NCBI GenBank assembly: GCA_000320605.2
Contig: KB445803.1
Coordinates: 938,617 to 1,002,616 of the forward strand
From: Gelatoporia subvermispora B
Taxonomy: Eukaryota; Basidiomycota; Agaricomycetes; Polyporales; Gelatoporiaceae
DNA: 64,000 nucleotides
Direction: 5' to 3'
The notes beneath the pieces were generated by a model. It searched no databases. It was not told the DNA's origin and worked only from the letters and a program-made list of their open reading frames with translations. Below, piece after piece: positions 10,563 through 25,479 of this stretch. The position numbers and the translations under genes were made by a program. Position 1 is the first letter of the stretch. The number at the start of each line of letters is the position of its first letter.

Positions 10563-13500
10563 AGCTCATGCAACACTGCTGCAACTCCATACTGCCTGTG
10601 CCTTCTTATAGTCTGCTGGACTTACCCTCATCCTCTCCACGGTATCTGCAATGATGCGAAGCTTACGAAAATGCTTGTTACCCACCCCGAATACTGCAAG
10701 CGAATGGTTTGTTGAGATTACCATGTTATACCTTCTGTCTGGTCTTCAGTTTGGCAAATGTATCCGCACAAACACTTGAGCTTTGTGCTCATGTACCGAT
10801 CTACAATTTGTTTCCAACATAGTCTTGCTCCATCTGACTGGTGAGTATTTCAAAGTGTGCGAAATTTTGCTCTTGCTAAAACCTAAGGTCTATGACTGTA
10901 GCTTTGCGCCTAGGGTGTCGCTCGCTGGTCTTACGTGGACACATCAATGTAGGCTACTGTACTACGACAGATGTTGGTTGCACGGCTCCTTACAACGCGA
11001 ATCGATTATCTGGTGTTGACGTCAGTGTGACATCGAGCGTCGTTGTGATGTGCCACTTGCGATTCAGTGCATCGTGGTGAGCGTTATATCATCTTCAACC
11101 GATCTGATTGGTTGGTATGTGTCGATAGGTGCAAGATAGGCGTTCACTAGGCTGCAGCATTCTTAGTAATATTGTGGCTCCTCGTTGCGCCCACAATCCG
11201 ATGTTTCGCCGCATTCATGCTAGCGAAGCGCCCCCAACAGCAGAAAGGAGTGATCATTGACTACACAAAAAGAAAAGTAACGCTCACCCCGGGGACTTGA
11301 GATGAAGTCTTCGCTGTCTCGCGTTATCGTTGTTGCACATGTGGCCGGACGACAAAGAGCCGTAAAAAGCACCAGAAGCGGTCCTTCCCCGGCACGACCA
11401 CATTGGGCTCGAGACCTATTGTCGCCGACAACAGCGTGGAGCCTCTGAACCGTAAACTCCGCTCCGCGGTCGACGTATCCTGCGGTGCCGTGCAAAGTGA
11501 ACAGCAAAGCAACCCCAACGAGGCGCTCCGGCTTTACAGACAGGCATTCCAAATGCAAACGTTAATGGGGTTTTCAGCCGGCTGGAGACTCAGCTGTCTG
11601 TGCCGCGGGCCACGCGGCCGCTTCAGCAGGAGCTCTTACTCGCAACCACCAGAAGGTCCCATCGGTGACTGGATAGGACGCGGTAGATGCTATTACGCGC
11701 AGTGGCGAAGTGATGGACATACATTCATTCGCCCTCCAGAATACAAGTGCAATGTCGACGGGGAGCTTGGCAAGTCTCGTCAAGACTTGGCCATATGACG
11801 TCAGGTTGAGCCCGAAGATGTCGATGAGAAGGTACCAGTTTCAATCAAGCTCTTGCCGGACAAGTTGATCTTCCATATCCCGCGCACTTGGATGCCACTT
11901 CTACCGAGCATTTTGACGCGGTCAACCATTAGGCTCGCATTAGAGTCGTTCAGAGTTGACCACTTGCTCTCGCCTACCTATCGCTAACGCGGTAGCCGGC
12001 CCTACGCGGCCTCTAGGCGAAGGCAAACGAGCAACATAGCTGCAACTTTGAACGTCTCTATTGTCTCTTGGCACGTCGATATGAAAGTGCACCACTGGTC
12101 TGTCCGCGTGGCTTTTCGGAAGTAAACATGTGACACCGCAGAGATCTCGTATGCGCGTTTCGCAAGCCGCCACAGAAAGAGGTCGATGAGAGCCTCGACG
12201 ACGTCTTGTGGAACTACATGCCGGACTATCGTCGATTCTACATCGAGTATCCCATGTACGGTTGAACGGGGTATATGTTGCAGGTGCCGCTACATGTACG
12301 TACGCTTTCCCGAGAATATATTTGAACGCCTGTTCATGATGTGTCCATGTGCATAGCCGAAATGGCCTCAGCGAGAATGTTTGGGTTCACGTAAGCCGCG
12401 TTGTTCACTGTCCCCGAATATAGATAGCAATATTTCACACACAGGTCAGCCATTTTATCATATACCATCGTCATCCGTAAGTTCGTTCTGCAGGGCTGTC
12501 TCCGAAATACTGAGGACCAATTTGAACCCTAGGCGGTTCTACCCTAACGGCCAAGTTGTCTCCCTCCTTCCCAATGAGGAGCACTCTCCTCAACGAGTCA
12601 TACTTCTGCCTGAGCCCGTGCGGCGCATAAAGGTCTGCATACTTATGACATAAGCCAGATGTTGATACCAACGTCACTGTAAGGTCTCTTCATCGACAAA
12701 TCGACAATCCGAACCTTGTTTGTTCTACGCTGTATAACACCGACTCGGCTGACACCGTGCAACGTCCAGATGGGGACGCCGGATCGCGTTACATAGTCCA
12801 GATGAGCCTCGAACTCCGATCGCGCCTAAGGGGAGGATTTGAACAGACTAGACCTCCGCGCCTTCAAAACGGCAGATACCGATAGTGGGGGGGGGGGGGC
12901 TACACCACTGTCTTTGAAGCATCGACATCCATTCTTGTGCACAAAGGTCCGCTCATATTGGTGAAGTCATCCTCTATGACTTCTTCGGATCACTTTACTA
13001 TAGTTACAGAAGATTGAATTATAGAAGAGTGGGTGACGCTGGGCTTGGTCATCTTCCACCTCGTGAGACATGAGAGTTACATGGAATGGCGCCAAGAGTC
13101 GGTGGTCGTTCAGTTCCTCAGCGTCATCGAGCTGCGATATGCTATATGTTTATGAGCTGTATCCCGCCTCGTGACACGTCTCGTAGATTTACGCACGCAT
13201 GCTACTCTGGACCATACTTTTCCCTACTTTCCTCGCCTTTGAGCGCTTATCGACTGAACAAGACGCAAAAAACAGTCAAAATACGAGTGAGATTTTATTA
13301 TTAGACCTATCTTCGAATTGGATAACGCCAAACGGAGAGAGATTGCGGCAAATACTCATACTTTGCTCGTTTTCCTCGCTAATACCCATCGCCGATCGGA
13401 CTACAGCCGCATCGAGGGATTGAGTATACTCGAACCTTACGCAGAATGTCAGTGAGTACTTTTGTTCATGGTCCCATAAATATCTAAATCTGGCCGCAAA

Positions 13501-13955
13501 TGTCTCATGACACCAGGAGCAGCTCCCAAGGGGCTAGATGACAAACCCTCGTAAGAGCTCTTATATAGAAGTATTCTTGCACGACTGTTCTTTGCAGAAT
13601 GCGCAGGATGCAATTGCAATGTTCTAACTGTGCATATTACGGTCATCTGATGTCGAACTTGTACTTGCCAGGCCTGGTCTTGACGTTGAAGATAAGACGC
13701 CAATTCATGTCGCTTCATGGAAGTCGCGAAGAAGCATTGCTCATAATCGTGATGTGGCAATACGTGAAACCCGGAGGTTGCTCCCGTATTTGACTAGTCT
13801 CATGACGAGACTACGAGGATAGCTACATTGCTATGAGGGAATGGATACTGCAGGAATTCAGTCGTATAAATGGGATATGTCAGATGCCCAAATGCCCAGT
13901 CTCAAGTCCCACCCCACATTCAAACACGGCCACAGGCACTTCTACGCAGTTCGAG
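10563..13955. other. 3.4-kb gene-poor stretch with possible decayed coding pieces
   Basis: No intact gene is supported. On the plus strand some short stretches read like protein: 11832-11942 (KVPVSIKLLPDKLIFHIPRT) and 12141-12264 (DESLDDVLWNYMPDYRRF, ending in a TGA). They are separated by stops in all frames and I could not link them with introns. This looks like a decayed gene or a very diverged one; the family is not recognised. I saw no reverse transcriptase or transposase motif, no long terminal repeat and no tRNA. The last ~100 bases should contain the P450 promoter. Confidence 0.4.
12887..12899. repeat. G13 homopolymer
   Basis: A run of 13 G residues sits in the gene-poor stretch. It is a mononucleotide repeat, prone to slippage and to sequencing or assembly error. 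Confidence 0.9.
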
Positions 13956-16300
13956 ATGAATGTCCTGGTCGTAGCAGCATTGGCGGTTGTTGCGGCTGCA
14001 TTAGTTTTCGTGATGCGCCGTCGCGCCAACAAAACCTTCGAGTACATCCGCGGCCCTCCATCTCCTTCCTGGCTGTTTGGTATGCTTGCATCCGTTCCAT
14101 GGTTGTGCTGAGATCGATCTTCGTGCAGGCAACATACTGGAATTTAATCGACAAGATCAGGCTGGGGATTTGGACTTCAAATGGTGTGGCGAATTTGGTC
14201 CGACGTGGCGACTTCACGGTATCCTAGGCGTGAGCATTCAACATTTAACTACGACTCACTTGCAATCCTGATCTCTCGCCATTTGCAGCAGCCAATCCTC
14301 ATGACCGCTGACCCTAAAGTACTACAAATGTTACGTTGACGGGACGGGCCTGACATTCGCGATTGTTGCAGGCATTACAGCATATTTACCACAAGTCAGG
14401 TTACAACTACCGGAAGACCATGGAGCAGACTGAAGCCACTCGCATGTTCTCGGGTCCAGGTATTATCTGGGCTTCCGGTGCCGTTCACCAAAGGCACAGG
14501 AAAGTCATGAACCCCGCATTCAGCGCTCCTCAACTGCGTACATTCGTCCCGCTGTTCCAGCGTCACATCCGGAAGGTAAGATCCCTCTCACAGATGTCGT
14601 GCAAGGCTGGAATGTTTGTAGACGCTAGATCTTTGGAAGAGCGAGATGGAGGCACACTCTCAGAATCAGATAACAAGCTGTGTTCATCGTTGGCTCGCAA
14701 AGGCTGCCCTGGATATCATCGGTGATGGTGGGCTAGAGTCACTAATCGTAACAGGTTCCAGTGCATGCTCACGCTATACGCAGCCGCTTTCGATTATTCT
14801 TTTGGAGCTCAGTCAAGCACGGCGACTCACTTGCTCGATGCTTATGCCAATGTATTGTAAGTTATTATTGAGCCTGCAGTGACTATCCTTCGGTCTCAGT
14901 CTGGGTGCAGTGTGGATGCAGGCATGTATCCCCCAAAGGTCGACCTGCTCATCAAAGCATCCATGGAATATGTCCCTCAAGCACTTCTTCGAGTAACGGA
15001 ATACCTGCCACTTAAGGATGTGGTCCGAACGCGAAAGGTCCGGAAGGCTTTTGAGCAGGAGGCAGTTCAGTTACTGAAGAATAAAACGGAACGTCTCGTC
15101 GCTGGAGAGGAGGGGAAGAAAGATGTCATGAGCCTTCTAGGTAAGATAGCAAGCCATCACTATGGAAAAGCCTAACGCATCTTCGCAGTGAAAGCGAATG
15201 CTTCAGAGAACCCTAAGACTAGACTCAGTGACGCAGAGATGACTGCGCAGATGGCTACAATTACCATCGCAGGTCATGATACGACGGCTACTACTCTCAC
15301 CTGGCTATTCTACGAGCTCGCTAAACATCCTGAGTATCAGTCCAAGATGCGAGAGGAGATCCGCGTCGCTCGTTCTTCCATGACAGCGCGCGGTGAGAAT
15401 AGCTTCTCCCCGGATGATTTGGACTCAATGACATACTGCATGGCTGCATTGAAGGTGCGTCGGTATGCCGAGACGAATTGTCGAGTGACGGTGCTCAAAT
15501 CCCGCCGGGGTTCGCAGGAGACCCTGCGTTTCCACGCGATTGTTCATGGTCTTCCCCGTGTGGCTGTAAGGGACGACATAATTCCGTTACAGTATCCTGT
15601 TGTCTCGAACACCGGTGAACTGATACGTGAGGTCCCAATTCGAGCCGGCCAGCAAATTTTCACCTCTTTTTGTGCATATAATCGGTATGTTGTTCGACTT
15701 CAATTCAAGAAACTTGATATATATGCATATGATTTCTGGTGCACCTGTAGTCTCTCACAGGTTTGGGGTGTGAACGCCGACGTCTGGGATCCGACTAGGT
15801 TCCTGGAGTCTGATGTCAAACGAGAGACGAACGTCGGCGTCTTTGCTAATCTGTACGTCTCAGTCAGCATTGACCCCGAGTCCTATTTATTTACTTCTTT
15901 TTTGACAGCATGACGTTCTGTATGTGTAATCACTACTGCGACAGGCACCTTCACTGACCCCTCCCCATGTCTTTCCAGCTGCAGGATTACGCGGGTGCAT
16001 TGGGTGAGTGGTTTATGAACGACGCCTCACATGGACTGAGTCACGACGTGGTCTATACAGCTGGCGCTTCTCGTGAGTGTGCTCCTTGAACGCATCATGA
16101 ATTCACACCTAGCGAACAACAAATTCAGTGTCATGGAATCCCAAGCGCTCATTGCGGAGATCCTCGAGAAGTTCGCGTTTTCTCTACCTCCCACTCCTCC
16201 GGAGATCCAACGGCTCCCCGCTGGAGTGATGGCTCCTGGTGTACGCGGCAAAACGGAGATGGGTATTCAGATGCCTTTGCAGATTTCGATTGTGGAATGA
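13956..16300 (+). CDS. Cytochrome P450 monooxygenase, membrane-anchored
   Basis: Fourteen exons give 540 aa: 13956-14079, 14129-14229, 14289-14318, 14372-14575, 14622-14727, 14784-14856, 14911-15140, 15189-15454, 15518-15684, 15751-15852, 15909-15919, 15979-16003, 16061-16072, 16129-16300. An N-terminal hydrophobic helix (NVLVVAALAVVAAALVFVM) with following MRRR suggests an ER anchor. The proline-rich hinge GPPSPSW, the I-helix oxygen-binding motif AGHDTTA, the K-helix ETLR, and the heme loop FSAGLRGCIG (Cys ligand, split over two introns) are all present, so the enzyme looks functional. A reductase partner is required and not in this window. The exact CYP family cannot be assigned by eye; the sequence resembles the expanded Agaricomycete clades. 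The three exons of 11, 25 and 12 bp around the heme loop would be missed by most gene finders. The acceptor at 14911 was chosen over others by phase. Confidence 0.9.
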
Positions 16301-17284
16301 ATAGCACGCCTTCTCTGCCGACTAGTATGTAAAGAATACCTTTGTAGATGCTCATGTATCCATTAGGTATGTTCGCGTGGCATATGCGATTAACGATTGG
16401 ACGTTCGAGGAAAAAGCTAGCCTTTACAATAGTTTAACAATCGACTGTAAGTCGAATTTTCATGGCACTGGCTCCCCGCGTGGCAAGCCCTATATATCCA
16501 AGAGTTCAATACTTTGCTAATACCTTTCGTGTGTCACTTCTGGCGGTAACATTGAAAAGTCCGGGGCACTCGAGCCCTTGGCACGTATTTCGGCGGCTAC
16601 CTCGGCTTCCGAGATGACTGAGCGGGAGCCGCCATTGCTGTCGTGGGTTTTGCTCGCGATACTTGCTCCGCCAATACTGATCGCCGCCTTCGTGGTTGCT
16701 GCACCTCAATTCTTCGTCGGAGCGACATTGAACCTTGCTGCACCGTGACGAATAGCAAAACCGTCGATTGACCGAACAGCTGAGTCAAGTCGTGCGGAAG
16801 CCCGCGAGCGATTTCCGAGGAATCCTTCTTGGCTGGGATAAATATATACACGAGAGCTATAAACAGCCGCTCGATGAGCCTGATCCGACTCTCGATTGAG
16901 TATGCCGAAGGCACACGGGTGAGAAGATAGCCGTTCGTCATTCATCTATCCTGAGAAATAGTTTCAAAGGCAGCTGACGTCTACACCTACTGCCCGAGGT
17001 TATTCCGCGCCCTTAGCGAACGGTTCACATGGAGATGCAATGTCCCAAAACATTTTGAGACACCGTTTCGCTTGTAATCAATGCAAATATGACCTCCCAT
17101 TACCGTAGAGCACGAACGCGAGTGAAATATACCTTACCCGAGGTTTCCCCGCATCTCTGAGATGACTCTTGTGAATATCTCACATGAACCACACTACAGC
17201 GCCCTTCTAGAGTACATAAGGCGTGCCCTTTCACGCAATGCATCTGGCCTCTCATATCTCGCCAGTGCGCCACTCATGGCGGCC
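16301..17284. other. Intergenic between P450 and GH3 genes
   Basis: About 1 kb with no supported gene. Frames on the minus strand at 16506-16945 have no recognisable motif. An open frame runs in phase upstream of the GH3 start to 17162, so a longer N-terminus cannot be excluded. Confidence 0.5.
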
Positions 17285-20200
17285 ATGCCTCGCTCATTCC
17301 TGGATGCGTCCGTTCTGGACCTGCTGAAGAAATTGTCTACGGATGAGAAGATTGCATTACTAGGTGCTCCTAACTGGTGGAACACCCATGCAATCGAAAG
17401 GCTAGAGATCCCTGCTATCCGAATGAGTGATGGTCCAAATGTGACCCATGCTTGCTTTGGTGTATCCACCGTGCTGACCACTGCGTCGGGCAGGGTGTGA
17501 GAGGTTCCTCTCATTTTGTGTCAACTCCAGCGCAATGCCTGCCCGTACGTCGCACTTTTGGCGATGTCCTGTTCGCTAAAAATTTGTGCCGTCAAGTGCG
17601 AGACGTCGATGGCATCAACTTTCGATCCCGAGCTCATTCACGCAGTTGGCCAATTTTTGGCTGAAGAAGCAAAGATCAAATCGTCCGTGGTTCTACTCGC
17701 GCCCACGTGCAACATCCAACGCAATCCCCTTGGAGGGCGGGCATTCGAGTCGTTCTCCGAAGACCCTCACTTATCAGGTAACTACTCTTGCATCTCGGTA
17801 CGCTTTCGCTGATCGCCGAACCTATATAGGTACTCTTACTGCCGCATATGTCAACGGTCTGCAGTCGAAGGGCGTTGCTTCCACTATCAAGCACTTCGTG
17901 GGTAACGATCAAGAGCATGAACGGACCGCTGCCAACTCAGTCATCTCTGAGCGTGCTCTGCGAGAAGTCTACCTGTACCCGTGCGCACTGTTACTGATCA
18001 TGCGATCGTGCATAATGTGCGAATGTACCATTCGACCGTTACGGTCGTAGATTTATGCTGGCGCAGAAGAAGGCGCAACCTTGGGCGTTCATGACCTCGT
18101 ACGCAGTCTTGTAGCGGCTATAGTGAAGTATCTGACCCGTCTTGTGGTGCAGATATGGTCGGATCGATGGAACGCACTGTGCTGAGCATCCGGGACTGTT
18201 ACAAAGTATCCTTCGCAATGAGTGGGGCTTCGACGGCCTTGTGATGAGCGACTGGTGATAAACCTAGTTCATTGGGTCAGCTGACTCATCTACTCATCAC
18301 TAGTGCTACAGGTTTGGGACGTATAGCGTTGACCTCGCCATCAATGCCGGATTAGATCTTGAAATGCCTGGGCCGTCGCGCTGGCGTACCCCGTTGCTTG
18401 TCAACCACATGCTGTCATCGCAGAAGATCCTCCCCGCCACTCTGAACAAGCGAGCGGGTACGGTACTTGAATTTGTGCAGAAACAGGCGCGTCGAAACCC
18501 AGACGTCGTATACGGAGATGGTCAGGAGCGAACGAGGGATACTCCTGAAGGGAGAAATTTCTGCAGGACGCTTGCCGCTGAAGGGATGGTCGTCCTGCGC
18601 AACAAGAAGAGTATACTGCCCATCAAGCCACGGGCTGGTACGAGGACGAAGGTGGCTCTGATAGGCCCCAATATGAAGGAAAGGGTAATCTCTGGAGGAG
18701 GATCCGCCGCTCTGAAGGCGAGCTATATCGTTAATCCGTACGACGGTCTTACTTCGAATGCTCCGAGTGGTCTCGAGTTTCAGTACGAAGTTGGATGCTA
18801 TGGTAAGCTCTGTGACTGGGACGTCCGAATATGCTCACTTACTCCATTATCCAGCGCACAAGTTCACTCCGACGCTCGAAACCCTCTTGAAGACCAAGGA
18901 CGGAAAGCCTGGATGGACGTGCACCTTCTACAATCACGACAAAACCGATAAGCCGACGAGTGAACCTGTCGCAGAGTTCGTTCTTCAGGATACCCGAGTG
19001 AAATTGAACGACTTTCTCCCGGAGGGGTTAACTACGAACTGGACCATCAAGTTGCACGGGCTACTCACTGTTGAGAAGACGGCAGACTACGAGCTGGGAT
19101 TGACTGTAGCTGGACGTGCGAATTTATACGTCAATGGCAAGCGACTGATCGACAATTGGACGAAACAAAGGCCCGGAGAATTCTTCTATGGGTAAGAATA
19201 CCTGTACTTCACGCACCACAACTCGACTAAATAGAATTGTCATAGCCAGGGTACGGTCGAAGAGATAGGCACAATTCACTTGACTGCCGGCAAGCCTGTC
19301 GATGTTATGGTCGAGTACACCAACACCAAACCGCCAGAAGGCCCCGAGGCGGACAGGTCGCAACCTGCATTGATGCGTGGCGTCGTAAGCTTTCTTCATG
19401 TTCTTTTCTTGCCAGTTCAAGTCACAGATGATCAATCCTTTACTAGCGGCTGGGAGGGTGCGAGAAGATTGATCCAGACGGCGCCATAGCATCCGCCGTG
19501 AAATTGGCCCAGTCTTCCGACGTGGTGATCCTGGTCGCGGGGCTTTCCCCCGACTGGGAAAGCGAAGGGTTTGACCGGCCCACTATGGACATGCCTAGAA
19601 GGACAAACGAGTTGATTGCTCGCGTAGCCCAGGCTAATCCGAACACTGTTGTTTGCATCCAAGCTGTACGTCGATCGTTCCTACTTTGAACGAGATGTTG
19701 ACTACCGATGATCAGGGTTCAGCGGTTTCCATGCCTTGGGTTGACACTGTCAACGGCCTCATTCAAGCTTGGTATTCGGGTAACGAAGTTGGAAACTCAC
19801 TTGCGGACGTCATTTACGGCAATATCAACCCTAGCGGGAGATTACCACTCACCCTACCCATACGTGAGGAAGACACACCTGCTTACCTGAACACACACAG
19901 CGAAAATGGTCAAATCCACTACAGAGAAGACCTCTTCGTCGGATACAAATGGTACCAGGCGAGGGGCATCAAGCCTCTGTTTCCGTTCGGGTGGGTGTAT
20001 AGTGACGGCTGTTTGGTGGGAATTGTTGGTCTCACTCTATTCATAGATTCGGACTGTCTTACACGACGTTTGAATTGTCCAATCTCACTATCTCCGCGCC
20101 ATACGGAGACGGCCCTTCATTCGGTGTGGACGTCACCGTCACCGTTCAGAACACTGGACGGATAATCGGTTCAGAGATAGTTCAGCTTTATATAACCCTC

Positions 20201-20452
20201 CCCGATGTCCAGGCCACCACACCCAAGCTGCAATTACGAGGTTTCGCGAAGGCACGCGACATCAAGCCAGGTCAAGGGACGACGGTGACAATCAAGCTAG
20301 ACAAGTATGCAGTGTCGTTCTGGGATGCACCACAAACGTCGTGGAGTGCAAAAGCAGGTGTATACGGAGTCCACATAGGAAGGAGCAGCGCGGATATCGT
20401 ACTTGATGGATCATTCGCGTTGAAGAGTGGATTCGAGTGGAACGGTCTGTAG
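17285..20452 (+). CDS. GH3 beta-glucosidase with PA14 insert, probably intracellular
   Basis: Twelve exons (17285-17440, 17494-17544, 17597-17777, 17830-17980, 18051-18098, 18153-18254, 18312-18802, 18855-19191, 19246-19384, 19447-19665, 19716-19990, 20047-20452) give 851 aa. The GH3 N-terminal barrel has [21 protein letters not shown] and the nucleophile region GLVMSDW. A PA14 domain follows (around [10 protein letters not shown] to [12 protein letters not shown]), then the GH3 C-terminal domain ([13 protein letters not shown]) and a fibronectin-III-like end ([10 protein letters not shown]). This order fits the PA14-type beta-glucosidases, which hydrolyse cellobiose and other beta-glucosides. 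I see no signal peptide at MPRSF, so an intracellular enzyme acting on imported oligosaccharides is likely. Mets at 17276 and 17162 are alternative starts. All introns are in phase and no break was seen. Confidence 0.93.
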
Positions 20453-20825
20453 AGTATAGATAGCATTACTTCGCACAAAGGAGCGGTGTACGATATAACT
20501 CTCGCATGACATTGTCGAGATAGACCGGCGCTTCATGTTGATGTATTAGTCCACCGAGCTGTGCTTCTGCAGTGTTGCGACCAGAAGGGAAGAGAAAGAC
20601 GTCCGACGCGAACACAGCAAGAGCCGAGAAACTCGGAAAGCGATTAGTGGCCGCGTGGCAACAGTATCATGTCACGTGTGTGCAGCCTAAATTGGCAGTA
20701 TATTCAAGCTCCGACCGAACTCGCCACAACTGACGAAGGCGCGCTCGACGACGTCCAGTACAGCTTACCCGCACCATAGCGTGCAGTAGGACCTCTTACC
20801 CCTGCTCTGCTGGTACGTGAATACG
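20453..20825. other. Intergenic, GH3 terminator and CEF1 promoter
   Basis: 373 bp between two plus-strand genes. No gene, repeat or RNA gene was recognised. Confidence 0.6.
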
Positions 20826-23738
<2,913 letters not shown>

Positions 23739-24070
23739 GCCCGAGGGGCGTGTATTGTACCGGCCCTTGGGCTGTGGATGTAGTAGTAATGTATGTTCTC
23801 CATTTATTACCGTTCCATTGCAACTCTGTCGCTATGTTCTCATCATTGCATACGCCAAATCTTGCGATCGATGAATCCGCATTGTTTGCACACGTGACGG
23901 AGAGGAACAAGGAGAAACACGAGGCATGGAACTGAACATAGCGTGGGCCCCGAGTTCTATAGACTCCTTATGCACTCGATGTAACTGCACGAGGATCCTC
24001 CGGCCCTCCCTCCCTTCCCCTCTCTTCGCCATCCTCCGCCGATCTTCGCCTACGGTGGCCGCCGCTATTA
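23739..24070. other. Intergenic
   Basis: 332 bp after the CEF1 stop. A pyrimidine-rich tract at about 23998-24030 lies just upstream of the next gene and may be its transcription start region. Nothing else seen. Confidence 0.5.
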
Positions 24071-25200
24071 ATGCCCGTGACAGCGTCGAACGCGACACAG
24101 AGCTCTGCCCAGCAGTCCTCGCCTCCCTCTGCAGGCTCGCCCAGTCCAAGCTATGTCTTTCCCCAGGTGTCCACAGTCACTATCACCTCTGCAGGCCCGA
24201 CCTTCACTCTCCCGCCCTCGCCGTCCCAGGAGACGAGCTCGGTCCCGGTGGCTGCCATCGCAGGCGGCGCAGCGGGCGGCGTCGTGCTCGCGCTTGCAGC
24301 CGTCATAGGATGGGTGTGGTGGGGGAAGTGCATCAAGCGTAAGAAGGCGAAAGAGCGCAAAGAAGCGGTATGTCGTTTCCACACAGCGACCCCGCGATGA
24401 CAGTCATCTTCTCATGATGCGCTATCACAGCTCGCGTACCTGCAGGTCAAAGAGAACACCCGTCGGAATGCCAGCTCGCTCTCCCCATCATCGGGTAGCA
24501 CGCTCATGGGAAAGCTCTCCGGGCGGTCCAGGCATGAAAGAAAAGTCTCATTTGCGACGAGCGCAGCGTCCTCGAACAACTCGACGCTGAAGGGCTCCTC
24601 AGAAGAGAAGAATACCGACACTGGTGCGCATACCCCTCTTCGCATGCAAGCAACACGTTCTGAGTCTTCACAGACGAAAAGGCCTCTCCGGCATCTGCGC
24701 CATACAAACCAGCCGTCCCGTACGCACCCGTGCGTCCGAGTCCGCTTGCACGCAACGTGTCGGGCATGAGCGAGGAGAGTACTCCACTCACGTCCTCACC
24801 CGGGCCCAGACTTGCACCTATACCTGCGCCCGATTCAGTGCGGCGCCAGGAGTCTAGCAGTTCAGAGACCCCATCCGTGCAGCCCTTCCTTAGCCGTCGC
24901 ATCCAGCTTCCACCAGCCTCCATCGTAAGTTCAGGCTCCGTCTACTCGCAGCAGAGCGGAGAGGAGCACCAGCAGCGTATCTCGTCAAGTCTCATCCTCG
25001 CTGCGCTCGGCCAGGAGACAACACGTAGGTCGCTGCTTGCGAACTACATCCCCATGGACGAGAGCGGCCGGTATGGCCACGAGCCAAGTCGACTCTCCCG
25101 CATGAGCACAACGTCGCTCTACTCGGAGATTGATGACGAGCCATGGGTGCCCGTGGGTTATGCCTATGGTGGCGAGGAGGACGAACGCCCCGGACGTTGA
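24071..25200 (+). CDS. Ser/Thr-rich single-pass membrane protein, unknown function
   Basis: Three exons (24071-24367, 24431-24623, 24674-25200) give 338 aa. A Ser/Thr/Pro-rich segment of about 57 residues is followed by one transmembrane helix (VAAIAGGAAGGVVLALAAVIG, about residues 59-79) and a basic stop-transfer stretch (KCIKRKKAKERK). The ~250-residue cytoplasmic tail is Ser-rich and disordered, ending in acidic and Tyr-containing motifs. The layout is common in Agaricomycetes and resembles Mid2/WSC-type wall sensors in outline, but no WSC or other extracellular domain is visible, so no function is assigned. No signal peptide precedes the Ser/Thr segment and no in-frame upstream Met was found, so either the protein is type III or a 5' exon is missing. 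Both introns are in phase. Confidence 0.75.
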
Positions 25201-25479
25201 CGTTCAGTTCGATTCGTTTTTTTGATCGGGATCCTCGCTGACGACTTGACCCATGTTGTGCTTGCCGGAGGACATTCCCGGCAACTTTGCTTTCGTTATC
25301 AGACACGGACTACTTACGCCTTGCTCGACCATGGACGCTTACATCTGACGTGGGCTGTACCACCAGCTGTACCTTGCTTTGCTTAGTATGGGTAGATCAT
25401 GCTGTATGTTGCTGTAGAGTATTACTCTGTCTTGTGGTCTATAGGATGATATTGGCTGCCTAGTCGACAGTGACATAAG
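25201..25479. other. Convergent intergenic, no gene seen
   Basis: 279 bp between the stop codons of the membrane-protein gene and MIC19. It should hold both 3' ends. No further feature recognised. Confidence 0.5.

Noticed and set aside
11403..11798. 131-codon plus frame in the gene-poor gap
   Set aside because: No domain and frame changes in the protein-like stretches; kept only as part of the decayed-region note.
16506..16945. Minus frames between P450 and GH3
   Set aside because: No motif, no splice continuity, no conserved pattern recognised.
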